Below are positions 17,472 through 27,340 of a DNA stretch of 64,000 nucleotides, piece by piece. A program made the position numbers and the translations under genes. Position 1 is the stretch's first letter. Every line of letters begins with the position of its first letter. Below the pieces are notes generated by a model, which did no database searches, was not told the DNA's origin, and saw nothing but the letters and a program-made list of their open reading frames with translations. This stretch comes from Paenibacillus sp. G2S3 (GTDB taxonomy: Bacteria > Bacillota > Bacilli > Paenibacillales > Paenibacillaceae): assembly GCF_030123105.1 (NCBI RefSeq), contig NZ_CP126095.1, positions 1,550,001-1,614,000 of the forward strand. The letters are read 5' to 3'.

Positions 17472-18320
17472 CTAACCTTTAACAGCACCCGCAGTCATAC
17501 CATCAATGAAATATTTCTGGAAAGCGATAAACAATATGAAGATTGGAATGATGGAGAAGAAGGAGCCCACGATCAGAAGGTCATAGTTATTCCCATAAGG
17601 AGTTAACAATGTTTTTAAACCGATTGGCAGTGTATATTTATTTTGATCTCCCAACACCATGAATGGCCACAATAGATTATTCCAGCTATTCATACCATTC
17701 AGAATGGCCATTGCCGCAAAGGAAGGCTTCATAATCGGCATAATCACTCTGAAATATATCGCATATTCGTTTGCTCCATCAACTCGCCCAGATTGAATAA
17801 TTTCTTTTGGTATGCTTCTGAGATATTGCCTAAAGAAGAATATCGTCCCGGCATTAGCTATACCCGGCAGAATGATTGCCGAATAGCTATTCACCATTTG
17901 CAAATCATTTATTAAGCTGTACAAAGGAACCAGCAATATTTCAAATGGCACCATCATAATGAGCAACACACATATAAAGAGGAAGTTCTTACCTTTGAAA
18001 TCATACGCTGCAAAACCATATGCAACAAAAGCGCTTACAAACAGTGTTAAAGCAACCTGAATGATTGTTAACGTCATACTGTTCCAAAACCATACAAAAT
18101 AATCATGTTGTCCAGTAAATAAATAGATAAAATTATCAAAACTCATTATTTCAAAATTCAAACTTAAGTTAAGACCATATCTTATTAAAGCTTCACCTGG
18201 TTTAAAGGAAGAGAGGGCCACTGCATAGAATGGAACCATAATTATAACGAATAGTATAATAAAGGTACTAATTATGACTATTCTAGCAATTAAGTTGTTC
18301 TTCATCTGACTAGTGTCCAT
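17472..18320 (-). CDS. Carbohydrate ABC transporter permease, MalG/AraQ type
   Basis: A 282-residue inner-membrane permease with six predicted helices and the cytoplasmic EAA loop around SGRVDGANEYAIYFRVIMP near residue 185-205. ATG 18320 has GGAGGAGG 6-9 bases upstream and lies 1 base after the stop of the first permease gene, so the two are translationally coupled. An ATG 30 bases earlier overlaps the upstream gene and is less likely. No ATPase is encoded here; such importers usually share MsmX. Confidence 0.9.
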   Translation of the reverse strand: MDTSQMKNNLIARIVIISTFIILFVIIMVPFYAVALSSFKPGEALIRYGLNLSLNFEIMSFDNFIYLFTGQHDYFVWFWNSMTLTIIQVALTLFVSAFVAYGFAAYDFKGKNFLFICVLLIMMVPFEILLVPLYSLINDLQMVNSYSAIILPGIANAGTIFFFRQYLRSIPKEIIQSGRVDGANEYAIYFRVIMPIMKPSFAAMAILNGMNSWNNLLWPFMVLGDQNKYTLPIGLKTLLTPYGNNYDLLIVGSFFSIIPIFILFIAFQKYFIDGMTAGAVKG

Positions 18321-18321
18321 T

Positions 18322-19218
18322 TTAATCCTCCTCCTTTTTGAACATTCCACTAAATTTCAACTGCGTTAAATTGATAATCATAGCAATGACTAATAGAACG
18401 ATACCAACTGCTGCAGCGTAACCGAGCTTATTCTTCTCAATTCCTTGTCTATACAAATATCCAACTATAGTTAGGCCAATATTTTTCGGTGAATTGTTAC
18501 CGTTAAACATCATTAAGCTCTCGGTAAACATTGCCAAACCTGCATAAACACTAATTGTCGTAACATATATCGTGGTCGGCTTCAATAATGGCATTGTAAT
18601 CGATCTGAACTTCTGCCAAGCAGATGCCCCGTCAATTGAAGCAGCCTCATAATAATCATTGTCAATGTTTTTCAAACCAGATAGATAGTACAGCATATTA
18701 ACACCTGTCCATCGCCAACATGCAAGAATTAATAGTGCAGCCATACTCCATTCTGCATCTTTCAAGAATTTAGTAGGCTCTACACCAAATAGACCTATAA
18801 AACTGTTCATTAATGAACCATCCATTTCGCCGAATGTTAGGCGAAAAATAGTACCCGCCACTGCGACAGATGTCAATGCAGGAAGAAAGAACGAAGATTT
18901 AAAAAACTCCCTCCCCAGCATTAACTTACTGTTTATCATAACGGCGAATAACATTGGGAAAGGGATTAACAGCACTAAGGTTCCTAGCATGTATACAACG
19001 CTATTTTTAATAGCCGTCAAAAACACTTTATCTGTGAATAACTTCGAATAATTCGCTTCACCAACCCATTTTGGATCCTGTCCCAACATCCTATCTTGAA
19101 AACTCATCACGAATGAATTTACAAGTGGATAAGACCAGAATATCAAGAATATGATTATGAATGGCAACACAAAAACATAAGGTGCAACCTTTTGAGAGTA
19201 TACAAATTTCTTTATCAT
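18322..19218 (-). CDS. Carbohydrate ABC transporter permease, MalF/AraP type
   Basis: A 298-residue permease with six membrane helices. The EAA-loop equivalent is YYEAASIDGASAWQKFRSITMP near residue 190-210. It pairs with the downstream MalG-type permease to form the channel of the arabino-oligosaccharide importer. The binding-protein gene lies upstream, separated by an intergenic stem-loop. Confidence 0.92.
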   Translation of the reverse strand: MIKKFVYSQKVAPYVFVLPFIIIFLIFWSYPLVNSFVMSFQDRMLGQDPKWVGEANYSKLFTDKVFLTAIKNSVVYMLGTLVLLIPFPMLFAVMINSKLMLGREFFKSSFFLPALTSVAVAGTIFRLTFGEMDGSLMNSFIGLFGVEPTKFLKDAEWSMAALLILACWRWTGVNMLYYLSGLKNIDNDYYEAASIDGASAWQKFRSITMPLLKPTTIYVTTISVYAGLAMFTESLMMFNGNNSPKNIGLTIVGYLYRQGIEKNKLGYAAAVGIVLLVIAMIINLTQLKFSGMFKKEED

Positions 19219-19244
19219 AATCCCACTCTCCCTTGACTATGACT

Positions 19245-19278
19245 AAACCTGCCGAGCACCATTCTTGCCGACAGGCTT
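19245..19278 (-). promoter_or_regulatory. Intercistronic stem-loop between binding protein and permease genes
   Basis: On the transcript, AAGCCTGTCG pairs with CGGCAGGTTT. There is no following T-run, so it is more likely an mRNA stabiliser or processing barrier that raises binding-protein expression than a terminator. Confidence 0.5.
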
Positions 19279-19303
19279 AATCATAACCATTTACTTATTA
19301 TGT

Positions 19304-20641
19304 TTATTTCAATTCTTGTTCAATTGCTGCCTGTGCTTCATCGAGAGCTTCCTTCACGTCTTGGCCATCTTCAAAGATCGCATTCAGAGTAACCGTATTG
19401 AGCACATTGCCGATCGTCGGTGAAGCTTTTACGGATTTGATAGCCCGAATTTCGTCTTTAATTTCATTCAAAGTATCAAATGCATTTGTTTTAAAATACT
19501 GGACGTATTCGTTATCAGGGTTTTTCGTTACAGCCTCATCTTTCCATACTTCCATATTGATTGGGTCAAATCCAAGTGTATTCCAGATTTCAGTAGTAGC
19601 TTCTTTCGAAAGCTTAGCAAAAGCTACAAACTCTTTTGCCAACTGAACGTCTTTACCAGTCTTAGTAACAACTGTGCCAGTACCGCCTAAGCCAACGGAA
19701 CGAGGATTACCTTCTTCGAATACAGGCAATGGAGCAATTGCATACTTACCTTTAAGGTCCTTCATTTCGTTTACAAAGCGGGACATGTACCACTCAGGCA
19801 TCAATGCGCTTGCGTAGTTGCCTTTGTTGTATTCGCCTTTTGCTTCTTCTGTGTCGGGTTGTCCGCCTGGGATCGTATGAATAACATTATTCTTCTGCAG
19901 GTCGACTAACATTTCAAACGCTTTAATCATCTCAGGTGAGTTAACTTTTGGATTGCCATTTTCATCTGTAAAATCAGCGTTTTGCTGAGCAAGTAACAGC
20001 GAGGCTTGCCACGTAGCGGATGTATCAGCAGTACCTAAGTACTTACCAGTCTTTTCATAAACCTTGATACCTGCTTGTTTGTAATCTTCCCAAGTTTTGA
20101 TTGTCTTGTAGTCAACACCTGCTTGTTCGAGAATTTCCGTGTTGTAGAAAGCAAGCGTAGCACCTACATGATAATCAAAGCCATAAACCTGGTCAGCTTT
20201 GGTGTAAATATCGACACGTGAAGGAACGACAACGTCTTTGTATGGTGCAAATACATCATTCAAAGATTCCAGTGGAACGTTGTCCCCGTCCAAGAATTTA
20301 GGGAATTGACCAAGCTCGATATCCGCAATATCAGGAGCACCTTTTCCGCTTGTAACTGCCAATAAGAGCTTGTTGTGCATATCATCGTAAGGCATAACCG
20401 TTACATTCAACTTAATCTGTTTGTCTGGATTCTGTTGGTTCCATAACCCCAGCATTTTATCCAAATGCTTGCCATGCAAATCTACGAATGTCCAAAATGA
20501 CATTTCTGTTGCATTCTCACCGGCATCAGCGCCTAACTGCTGTGTTTCCGTTGATGAACTAGAAGACTTACTACATGCCGACAAAACTAGTGACATCATA
20601 AGGATTGTAACGATGGAGATTAATGTAATGCGTTTTTTCAT
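19304..20641 (-). CDS. Extracellular sugar-binding lipoprotein (ABC importer)
   Basis: A 445-residue family 1 solute-binding protein. The signal peptide ends in LVLSACSKSSSSS, so the mature protein begins at a lipidated Cys near residue 23. The start MKKRITLIS at 20641 was chosen over an in-frame ATG 81 bases upstream because it gives a normal signal peptide and has AGAGGATG in front. It heads the operon with two permeases and a GH43 enzyme. Arabino-oligosaccharide specificity is inferred from the neighbours. Confidence 0.92.
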   Translation of the reverse strand: MKKRITLISIVTILMMSLVLSACSKSSSSSTETQQLGADAGENATEMSFWTFVDLHGKHLDKMLGLWNQQNPDKQIKLNVTVMPYDDMHNKLLLAVTSGKGAPDIADIELGQFPKFLDGDNVPLESLNDVFAPYKDVVVPSRVDIYTKADQVYGFDYHVGATLAFYNTEILEQAGVDYKTIKTWEDYKQAGIKVYEKTGKYLGTADTSATWQASLLLAQQNADFTDENGNPKVNSPEMIKAFEMLVDLQKNNVIHTIPGGQPDTEEAKGEYNKGNYASALMPEWYMSRFVNEMKDLKGKYAIAPLPVFEEGNPRSVGLGGTGTVVTKTGKDVQLAKEFVAFAKLSKEATTEIWNTLGFDPINMEVWKDEAVTKNPDNEYVQYFKTNAFDTLNEIKDEIRAIKSVKASPTIGNVLNTVTLNAIFEDGQDVKEALDEAQAAIEQELK

Positions 20642-20805
20642 TTGTTCGTCATCCTCTCTTTTTTTGTTACTCATTTGAGATGCTGGGTGACTGGTCACTT
20701 CTGTTAATTTAAGCGGTTTCAATACGTCTCGTTACCAACCTTCTTAACATGATTCTAACCTTTCAATGAAAAGACCCCTTCGTAATAAATTTCCTAATTC
20801 TGTAT

Positions 20806-20850
20806 TGTAAGCGCTTTATAAATTGCATTATAATATATACGTAATATATT
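20806..20850. promoter_or_regulatory. cre-like element and AraR-type operator in divergent promoter
   Basis: TGTAAGCGCTTTATA at 20806-20820 resembles a CcpA cre site, with two mismatches at its right end. AATATAT-ACGTA-ATATATT at 20832-20850 is a perfect inverted repeat with 7-base arms. Its TACGTA core recalls the AraR box ATTTGTACGTACAAAT. A TATAAT for the binding-protein operon overlaps this site. Confidence 0.5.
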
Positions 20851-20904
20851 TTATATAACCAATTGATTATAAAAATCATTAAATTTTAAGGGAGATGTAC
20901 TTAT

Positions 20905-21969
20905 TTGAAAAAGCTGGTGCTCTACAAGCAAATTCAAGAAGATATTGTACAGAAAATTAAATCTGGGCAGCTTCGGCCAACGGACCGCGTCCCTTCTGAA
21001 CAAGAATTAATGGACGAATTCAAAGTAAGTAAAATAACCGTCAAAAACGCCTTAACCCAGCTAGCTGATGAAGGATTAATTATACGCGTACAAGGCAAAG
21101 GCACATTCGTCTCTTCTAGTCTTGATGTTTCTAGCATTGATTCTCCATTATCTCCACACAGCGCGTCGTCCTTGCCGCTCATCGGCTTCATTATTCCGAC
21201 GATGGTAACCCGTGTCATTCAGAAGCTCGTCGACTACACGGAACAATTCCTGTCTGAAGCTGGCCTCAGCATGGTACTAAGCATCACGCGAGAGTCCTCC
21301 TCTATCGAATCGAACGCCATTCGTACACTAACGGGGCTCGGTGTGAAGGGACTGATCGTTTTTCCAACAGAAGATGAGAAGTACAACGAATCACTACTGC
21401 GTCTGTCGCTCGATAAATTCCCATGTGTGTTCATCGACCGCTACCTGCGCAACATTGAGACATACACGATTACATCAGACAATTACGGCGGTGCGTATAA
21501 GGCTGTCTCTCATTTGCTATCCAAGGGTCATCATCAGATTGCGCTCATCTCACCTGAGAATGCCAATACAGCCATCGAGGATCGCACGCTCGGCTTCGAG
21601 AAGGCGTACACAGATCGAGGTATATCAATCGACAAGAGCTTGTGGTGTCACATCCCTCTCGACATTCTACGCGGTAAGCAAGCATTGGACTATGTAAGCG
21701 ACTTCTTGCAGGGGCATAGTGGAATTTCGGCAGCTTTCTCCTTAACCGAAGAAACCGCACGCCTTACATCGGCCGCTATCAGCCGTCTCAACAATCACTC
21801 AAATATCGATTTGCTATCTTTCGATAATCCACATCTTTCATTCGTAGCTTATGTACAGCAGGATGAACAGGAAATGGCACGTACAGCCGTAAAGCTGTTA
21901 CTTGAACAAATAGAGAATATATATTCACCTAAGAATGCCGTCATTCCCGTGCAGCTCATCTTCCCCTAA
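20905..21969 (+). CDS. GntR/LacI chimeric regulator, AraR-like
   Basis: A 354-residue regulator with a GntR winged helix at residues 1-70 (PSEQELMDEFKVSKITVKNAL, LIIRVQGKGTFV) and a LacI-type sugar-binding domain at ~85-350. This combination is the AraR architecture, which represses arabinose genes until L-arabinose binds. It starts at TTG 20905 with GGGAGAT about 10 bases upstream. It is divergent from the importer/GH43 operon, which is probably its target, through the inverted repeat in the shared promoter. Confidence 0.85.
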   Translation: MKKLVLYKQIQEDIVQKIKSGQLRPTDRVPSEQELMDEFKVSKITVKNALTQLADEGLIIRVQGKGTFVSSSLDVSSIDSPLSPHSASSLPLIGFIIPTMVTRVIQKLVDYTEQFLSEAGLSMVLSITRESSSIESNAIRTLTGLGVKGLIVFPTEDEKYNESLLRLSLDKFPCVFIDRYLRNIETYTITSDNYGGAYKAVSHLLSKGHHQIALISPENANTAIEDRTLGFEKAYTDRGISIDKSLWCHIPLDILRGKQALDYVSDFLQGHSGISAAFSLTEETARLTSAAISRLNNHSNIDLLSFDNPHLSFVAYVQQDEQEMARTAVKLLLEQIENIYSPKNAVIPVQLIFP

Positions 21970-22339
21970 CTATTTCATTGGACTTTATCGACACTCTAGG
22001 AGCACCTTCAGTAGAAGTTGTCTTCTTCTGCGTTCCAGCGCATAGAGTATAACAATATATCATAAAGGTGCTAGCGGCCCGAACGGGAGATTCGCTCCAC
22101 TTTGTTACGAAAACCGCTGATTCATACGGATGAAACCGATCTTCGGGTCGGGGAGTGAGTGTCAAGGAATCTCAGAGCATGATGATCATGAAGGAATATT
22201 CAAATGTCTCCAGGAACTCAATGAGGAAATAAATATGAAAATGTTTATATGAGCAAATAATTTTCTAGGCGCTGGATGGAGTAAGATCGAGTAGGGATGA
22301 CATGCCGAGTGTACCGACTTGTACATCGACCGAGCCCTT

Positions 22340-22630
22340 ACCATAGTAGATTGTAAGATATTCATACTGATTTGAGACCATATTTTATTCACGTTTTGTA
22401 GCCAACTATTTGTAGAATCTTTATAGTGATTATCGCCGCTGTAGCTTGCAGTAATAGTGTGATTACCAACCGTAAGATCTGACGCCTCATAGACCGCTAG
22501 TCCCCTAGTCCCCTAGCATACAGTCCCTAACTCTACTTTTCCGCCATAAAAAGTGATAGTCCCGCTAGGAACAAACGACTTACAGAGGGAACTTCTGCTA
22601 TAAACGAGACCGTCTTTCCATAATCCGAAA
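22340..22630 (-). pseudogene. Bacterial Ig-like domain (group 3) relic
   Basis: Minus-strand pieces in shifting frames read YGKTVSFIAEVPS, then VPSGTITFYGGKVELGT, then ASDLTVGNHTITASYSGD followed by NHYKDST. Together these follow the Big_5/Ig-like-3 repeat consensus. Frameshifts and a stop break the frame, so it is a decayed fragment of a surface protein. Confidence 0.6.
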
Positions 22631-22692
22631 AAAAGTCTTTTCGTTCTACTTGTGGTACGGTTCATCGCACTATCTGTAACGGCAAGTTATAA

Positions 22693-22714
22693 GGCCATCC
22701 CTTTCGGGATGGCC
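22693..22714 (-). terminator. Hairpin after SLH amidase gene
   Basis: GGCCATCCC TTTC GGGATGGCC, 54 bases downstream of the amidase stop. The T-run is weak. Confidence 0.6.
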
Positions 22715-22767
22715 CTTCCTGTAAACGCGGTTACTCGAGTACTCTGTCATTTTTAATTGAATTTCTT

Positions 22768-25700
22768 TTAATTAATAGTTCCTAGTAATCTGGAAACAAT
22801 TGCTGCAAACTCTGCTCTAGTAATATCTTTTTCAGGCTTAAATGTACTGTCTGCGTATCCTGTAATAATATTATTGGATGCGAGTGCATCAATGGAATCA
22901 TAATACCATGCATTTCTTGTAACATCTTTGAATGATGTGTTTCCAGTACCTGTTAGCTTAAAAGCTCGAGTGATTAGTGCGGCTAATTCACCACGACTAA
23001 TCTTCTCATCTGGACGGAATCTTCCGTCACTATATCCGTTCATCAAGCCTGATCCAGCAGCTGCACCAATAAACTTATTCGCCCAATGAGTTGGAGATAC
23101 ATCTATAAAGTTACTTTCTTGTCCTTCAAGTCTCATGTAAGTTGCAATTACTTTAATTGCTTCGGCACGAGTCAAACCTGAATTTGGACGGAATGTTCCA
23201 TCGGAATAACCGGTTAATAATCCCTTAGCAATTAGTGCGTCAATGCTTGCTTTTGCCCAATGATTCATTGTATCTACAAAACTAACAACTTTCGGCTTAT
23301 CTGCTGGTGTTATTGTTTCTGCAGGTGCCGTTGTTTCTATAGGCGTTGTTACTGCTGGAGGTGTACCTCCTCCAGTATTTGGATGGGTTGGTCCATTATC
23401 TGTGTTTGGATTAGGATTAGTAGAGTTTGAAACATATTGAAGTGCTGGAGCAAATGTTGTAAGTAGTCTAGCTTGACTTTGTTGCTCAAGAGCGTAGCCC
23501 ATGCCTAAAATTTTTGCATCGTCCCATGCTCTACCAACCAGTTGCATAGAAATAGAATATCCGCTGTCATTCGTTCCTACAGGAACAACTACCGTAGGGA
23601 GACCCACATTAGAGGTTAATACGCCCGTGTTACGGTCAGAACTTAATTGAGAAGCTGATGCGTCATTGTTATATACGTCACTAATAAAACCTGCATAAAC
23701 AACAGCATCAACGTCATTCGCGTCCATCCAGTTTTTAATAACTTCCTTATAGTCGGTTCTATACGTAATGTAATCTTGTACAGCTTGTTCAGTCATACGA
23801 GTTGGAGTGCTATATCCTCTTTGATTATAGATAAGCACCTTATCTGAAGCTAGTACACTTGCTCCATCAATATAAGGGAAGTCCTTATGAAGCTCAATAT
23901 AACGTGCCCAACCTTCAGTAGATCCATTAATACCTGAAGGACGACTAGGGCCTGATGGTACAGCTGACATTTCAACCATTGTCGCCCCCGCTGCTTGAAG
24001 CTCTGAGAACTTATCCATCACTGCCCGTCCAGTATCATCATCAGCATATGCAGATACAAAGGAAGCGGGAATATATCCAATTTTCTTTCCTTTCAATGCA
24101 TTAGCATCCAGAGATTCCTTCCAATCCACTGGACGCTTATGATCTGCATCAGCAGTGACTGTGAAAATATCTTGTGGGTCCGTACCCGTTGTAGTATTCA
24201 ATATAATGGCTAGGTCAGTTACTGTTTTAGCAATGGGACCTGCATAATCTTGTCCCCAAGTGAGTGGAAGTACTCCTGTAGTACTTGCCATACCGTCTGT
24301 ACCCCGGAAGCTTTTTAAGCTAGCGCCTGTAGTTGGTGCATAGAGAGATACCCCTGTTTGCGATCCCATTGCTGCTGCTGCAAAATCAGCTGCAACAGAT
24401 ACTGCAGACCCGCCGCTTGAGCCAAAAGATGTTTTTGATGGATAGAGTGCATTCCATGTTTGCTGCCAGCCGCTCTCACTAAAGCTTCCGCTGTTAGCAA
24501 ACTCAGAAGTATTTACTTTACCGATAATTACAGCTCCAGCTTCCCGCAGCTTTTTCACTTGGAATGCATCGGAATCAGGCTGCCAGCCTTCAAGAGCTTT
24601 ACTGCCACCTGTAGTAGGCATATCCTTTGTGTCATAAATATCTTTTATCGCAATTGGAATACCCAATAAATCACCTTTTACACCTTGTGCACGGGCATCG
24701 TCAGCAGCTTTTGCTTGGTTAAGCGCAGTTTCAGATACATGCAGGAATGAATGGAATCCCAATTGTCCCTCATCGTATACCTTAATTCTATCTAAATAGG
24801 CTTGAGTAATTTGTACAGAAGTAGTTTTACCATTAATCATATCCATCTGTATTTCTGCAATTGATTTATTCTTAACATCATACGGCGATGAAGTTATTAA
24901 TTCTTTGGCCGCAGGAGCATTTGGAATATCCAGATGATCTCCAGTATCAAGTCCCTCTAAAGCAGATATATCCCAGTTGCTAATTGAACGAATTTGTGCG
25001 TTTGTTAATCCTGTTACATCCAGCAGACTATTAAGTCCATCTAGCATAGCAACCAGATTTTTCAACCCTTCTTCACCAGCTTCTCCAACTTGTACATAAT
25101 TTACTAGGGACTTCGATTCGCCCGGTCCAATATTTAGTGAATTAATGAAACCATAGAAATTCGCTTCATTTCCATACTCAGCTAAGGGTACTGTGAATGG
25201 ATCCTGTTGCTGATTCCCTAGACCTGTTAATCCATTATCAAACGGTTTTGGAGATCCCACTGCAACGCCTAGCGGCTTATTGTTTCTGGCACTGCTATCT
25301 ACAACAATCCATGAATCATCTGTAGTTACCTTTAGATCGCCTGAGTAGGTTGCCTTAACTACTGAAGCATTTGTTGTTGTACCATATCCTAAAGAGCCAC
25401 CGAATGATACATCAACTTTTATAGCGACATCATTTTTATTAGTGAATGTATCAAAGAATCTCGTTCGATTATGAATAGTATCCACATACACCTCACGTGT
25501 TACAGTTACATTTCCTAGATTTACAGATTGAGCCGAAGTAAACTTATTAACGCCATCGTATTTCAAGTCAAACCCACGCATCATTTGACCATTCATCAGC
25601 GGAGCTGAAGGCGAGGACACTTTAACAAAGATATTGCCGAAACCTTGTACTTGTGTAGCACCAACTGTACGTAAACTTCCTGTGTCTAAGCTAGGAGCAA

Positions 25701-25920
25701 AAACATCGTGAATCTCCCATACTGTGCCACTTTCTGAAGTAACTCTAGTTAGAGCGTCAGCTGTTTGGAACGGAATTACACTCGTAGCAATAACAGATAA
25801 CACAATTGAAGTAGCTATAAATTGCTTTTTACTCCAATTTTTCTTTGCTGGTGAATATTCAGATCGGGTGGAACCAGAATGATCTCTTTTAGTTTCACGT
25901 AGACGTTTGAACTTATTCAT
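22768..25920 (-). CDS. SLH-anchored extracellular amidase-signature protein
   Basis: A 1050-residue secreted protein. A long charged N-region and hydrophobic core (about residues 34-56) form the export signal. Residues ~57-330 are a beta-rich region I cannot assign. Residues ~345-835 are an amidase-signature domain: Lys in AIKDIYDTK (~425), Ser in FGSSGGSA (~502) and the nucleophile-type Ser in SQTGVSLYAP (~525). A Pro/Thr linker follows, then three SLH repeats (~883-1050) for cell-wall anchoring. The enzyme would hydrolyse an amide outside the cell; the substrate is unknown. It is monocistronic with GGAGAT before the ATG. Confidence 0.88.
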   Translation of the reverse strand: MNKFKRLRETKRDHSGSTRSEYSPAKKNWSKKQFIATSIVLSVIATSVIPFQTADALTRVTSESGTVWEIHDVFAPSLDTGSLRTVGATQVQGFGNIFVKVSSPSAPLMNGQMMRGFDLKYDGVNKFTSAQSVNLGNVTVTREVYVDTIHNRTRFFDTFTNKNDVAIKVDVSFGGSLGYGTTTNASVVKATYSGDLKVTTDDSWIVVDSSARNNKPLGVAVGSPKPFDNGLTGLGNQQQDPFTVPLAEYGNEANFYGFINSLNIGPGESKSLVNYVQVGEAGEEGLKNLVAMLDGLNSLLDVTGLTNAQIRSISNWDISALEGLDTGDHLDIPNAPAAKELITSSPYDVKNKSIAEIQMDMINGKTTSVQITQAYLDRIKVYDEGQLGFHSFLHVSETALNQAKAADDARAQGVKGDLLGIPIAIKDIYDTKDMPTTGGSKALEGWQPDSDAFQVKKLREAGAVIIGKVNTSEFANSGSFSESGWQQTWNALYPSKTSFGSSGGSAVSVAADFAAAAMGSQTGVSLYAPTTGASLKSFRGTDGMASTTGVLPLTWGQDYAGPIAKTVTDLAIILNTTTGTDPQDIFTVTADADHKRPVDWKESLDANALKGKKIGYIPASFVSAYADDDTGRAVMDKFSELQAAGATMVEMSAVPSGPSRPSGINGSTEGWARYIELHKDFPYIDGASVLASDKVLIYNQRGYSTPTRMTEQAVQDYITYRTDYKEVIKNWMDANDVDAVVYAGFISDVYNNDASASQLSSDRNTGVLTSNVGLPTVVVPVGTNDSGYSISMQLVGRAWDDAKILGMGYALEQQSQARLLTTFAPALQYVSNSTNPNPNTDNGPTHPNTGGGTPPAVTTPIETTAPAETITPADKPKVVSFVDTMNHWAKASIDALIAKGLLTGYSDGTFRPNSGLTRAEAIKVIATYMRLEGQESNFIDVSPTHWANKFIGAAAGSGLMNGYSDGRFRPDEKISRGELAALITRAFKLTGTGNTSFKDVTRNAWYYDSIDALASNNIITGYADSTFKPEKDITRAEFAAIVSRLLGTIN

Positions 25921-26106
25921 GTGCGTAATCTCCTTTTCCTTTATGTATTTTATTATTTAATGTTAGGAAATATAACACTAGTATTTGTTTCAGTCAATAA
26001 ATATTATCAATTTAATATACTTTGAGTTTAAAAAAAGGAAAAAAAGGCTTTTTTAATTATTAGTGTAATGTATATGTAAACTATTATTTTAAATAGATAA
26101 CGTTAT
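25921..26106. other. Promoter region of SLH amidase
   Basis: Strongly AT-rich spacer upstream of the amidase gene. Nothing specific is recognisable. Confidence 0.3.
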
Positions 26107-26680
26107 ATGGTAGGTTTTAAAGGCCGTAAGATATTGAGTATCATCATCCGGCTGCATCATCAAAAACCTTTAATTTCACGAAATCAAAAAGAAGAGGAAC
26201 AGCTAATAATTAACGGAGAATATTATGTTTTTCATTTCATGAAAGTGGAAGATTTCTATATGGGAGAATGGCATAAAGCAGAATCACTGATGATTCCAGA
26301 TGCATCTAGCCCGCAAGATCAATAATGGGCATCCTGAAAAGAGTAAAGTATCTGCTGGGAAAGAAGCCATAAGAATAGCCAGGTAGTATATCTGGAATAA
26401 GTGGGATTTCATTGTGGAAACCACTTTAGCGGGTGGTAACGTTATAAGGCAGATGAGGGATGCAAAGGAATAAGGCTTTGAAATTATTGTGTTTTATGTG
26501 GGACTAGCAGATGTTCGGCTAAATATTGAATGTATTGCTCTACGTGTGAAAAACGGTGGCTATCATATTGAAACCGAGGATATTGTTAGACGCAATTTAA
26601 CAAGTATGAATAATCTCACTTAGAGTTGATTGATCAATTAATTGTTATTGATAATAGTAAAGCTGTAATTGGTTTATTTT
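26107..26680 (+). pseudogene. Zeta-toxin-like kinase relic
   Basis: From about 26312 the plus strand, across several frames, reads RKINNGHPEKSKVSAGKEAI, then WDFIVETTLAGGNVIRQMRD, GFEIIVFYVGLADVRLNIE, VKNGGYHIETEDIVRRNL and [12 protein letters not shown]. This order matches zeta-toxin/UNAG-kinase-like proteins. The Walker A half is missing and stops interrupt it. The frame 26107-26325 (72 codons) precedes and runs into the relic; I do not recognise it. The relic ends where the truncated sigK copy starts. Confidence 0.65.
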
Positions 26681-26698
26681 TTTTGACATCACATCGTG

Positions 26699-27213
26699 TC
26701 CATAACCTCAAGAAATTCGATAATACTGGGGAAGACATGGAGGATCTGATCTCCATAGGCACGATCGGCCTGATCAAAGCCATTGAGAGCTACCGTCCGA
26801 ACAAAGGGATAAAGCTAGCTACTTTTGCTGCCCGTTGTATTGAAAATGAAATCCTGATGCACCTTAGATCTTTGGAGAAAACACGGAAAGACGTATCTCT
26901 GCACGATCCGATTGGGACAGACAAGGAAGGGAATGAAATTACACTCATCGATATCCTTGGTTCCGAGGCTGATGATGTCATTAAAGAAGTCGATTTGAAG
27001 ATTGAGAAGAGCAAGATATATCGAAACCTTGATATTCTGGATGACCGGGAAAAAGAAGTTGTCGTTGGACGGTTTGGACTTGATACAGGTGGAGAAGAGA
27101 GGACGCAGCGGGAGATTGCGAAGGAGTTGGGGATCTCGCGGAGTTATGTTTCGCGGATTGAGAAAAGGGCGCTAATGAAGCTGTATCATGAGTTTTATAA
27201 GGTGAAGCGGTAG
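26699..27213 (+). pseudogene. 5'-truncated second copy of sigK
   Basis: From [17 protein letters not shown] to the stop, the product is almost identical to the SigK at 13.4 kb, including regions 2 and 4. The first ~68 codons with the pro-sequence are gone. They are replaced by zeta-relic sequence ending in TGACATCACATCGTG. The fused frame from 26626 could encode 195 residues with a foreign N-terminus but has no ribosome site. Silent differences from the intact copy are many, so the duplication is not recent or the two have diverged under selection on protein. Confidence 0.85.
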
Positions 27214-27253
27214 GATCTAAGATAATAACTAAAGATTCACTATAGAGTGTTTT

Positions 27254-27288
27254 AAAAGCGACTTGCCAACAAGGGAGTTGCTTTTTTG
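27254..27288 (+). terminator. Terminator of the truncated sigK copy (dispersed hairpin family)
   Basis: AAAAGCGACTTGCC/GGGAGTTGCTTTTTT hairpin with T-run, related to the sigK terminator at 14157. Confidence 0.75.
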
Positions 27289-27340
27289 TTAATTCAAGTA
27301 GTTGGGCTAAATGAACATAAAAAAACATATTTATCTTTTT

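Larger units (their letters stand above)
21970..22767. other. Intergenic region with degraded surface-protein DNA
   Basis: An 800-base stretch without an intact gene. It holds an Ig-like domain relic and a hairpin, described separately. The first 300 bases show nothing I recognise. Confidence 0.45.

Noticed and set aside
13409..27213. A skin-type element splitting sigK between the two copies
   Set aside because: The first copy is full length, both copies share the whole C-terminal part, and no recombinase gene lies between them.
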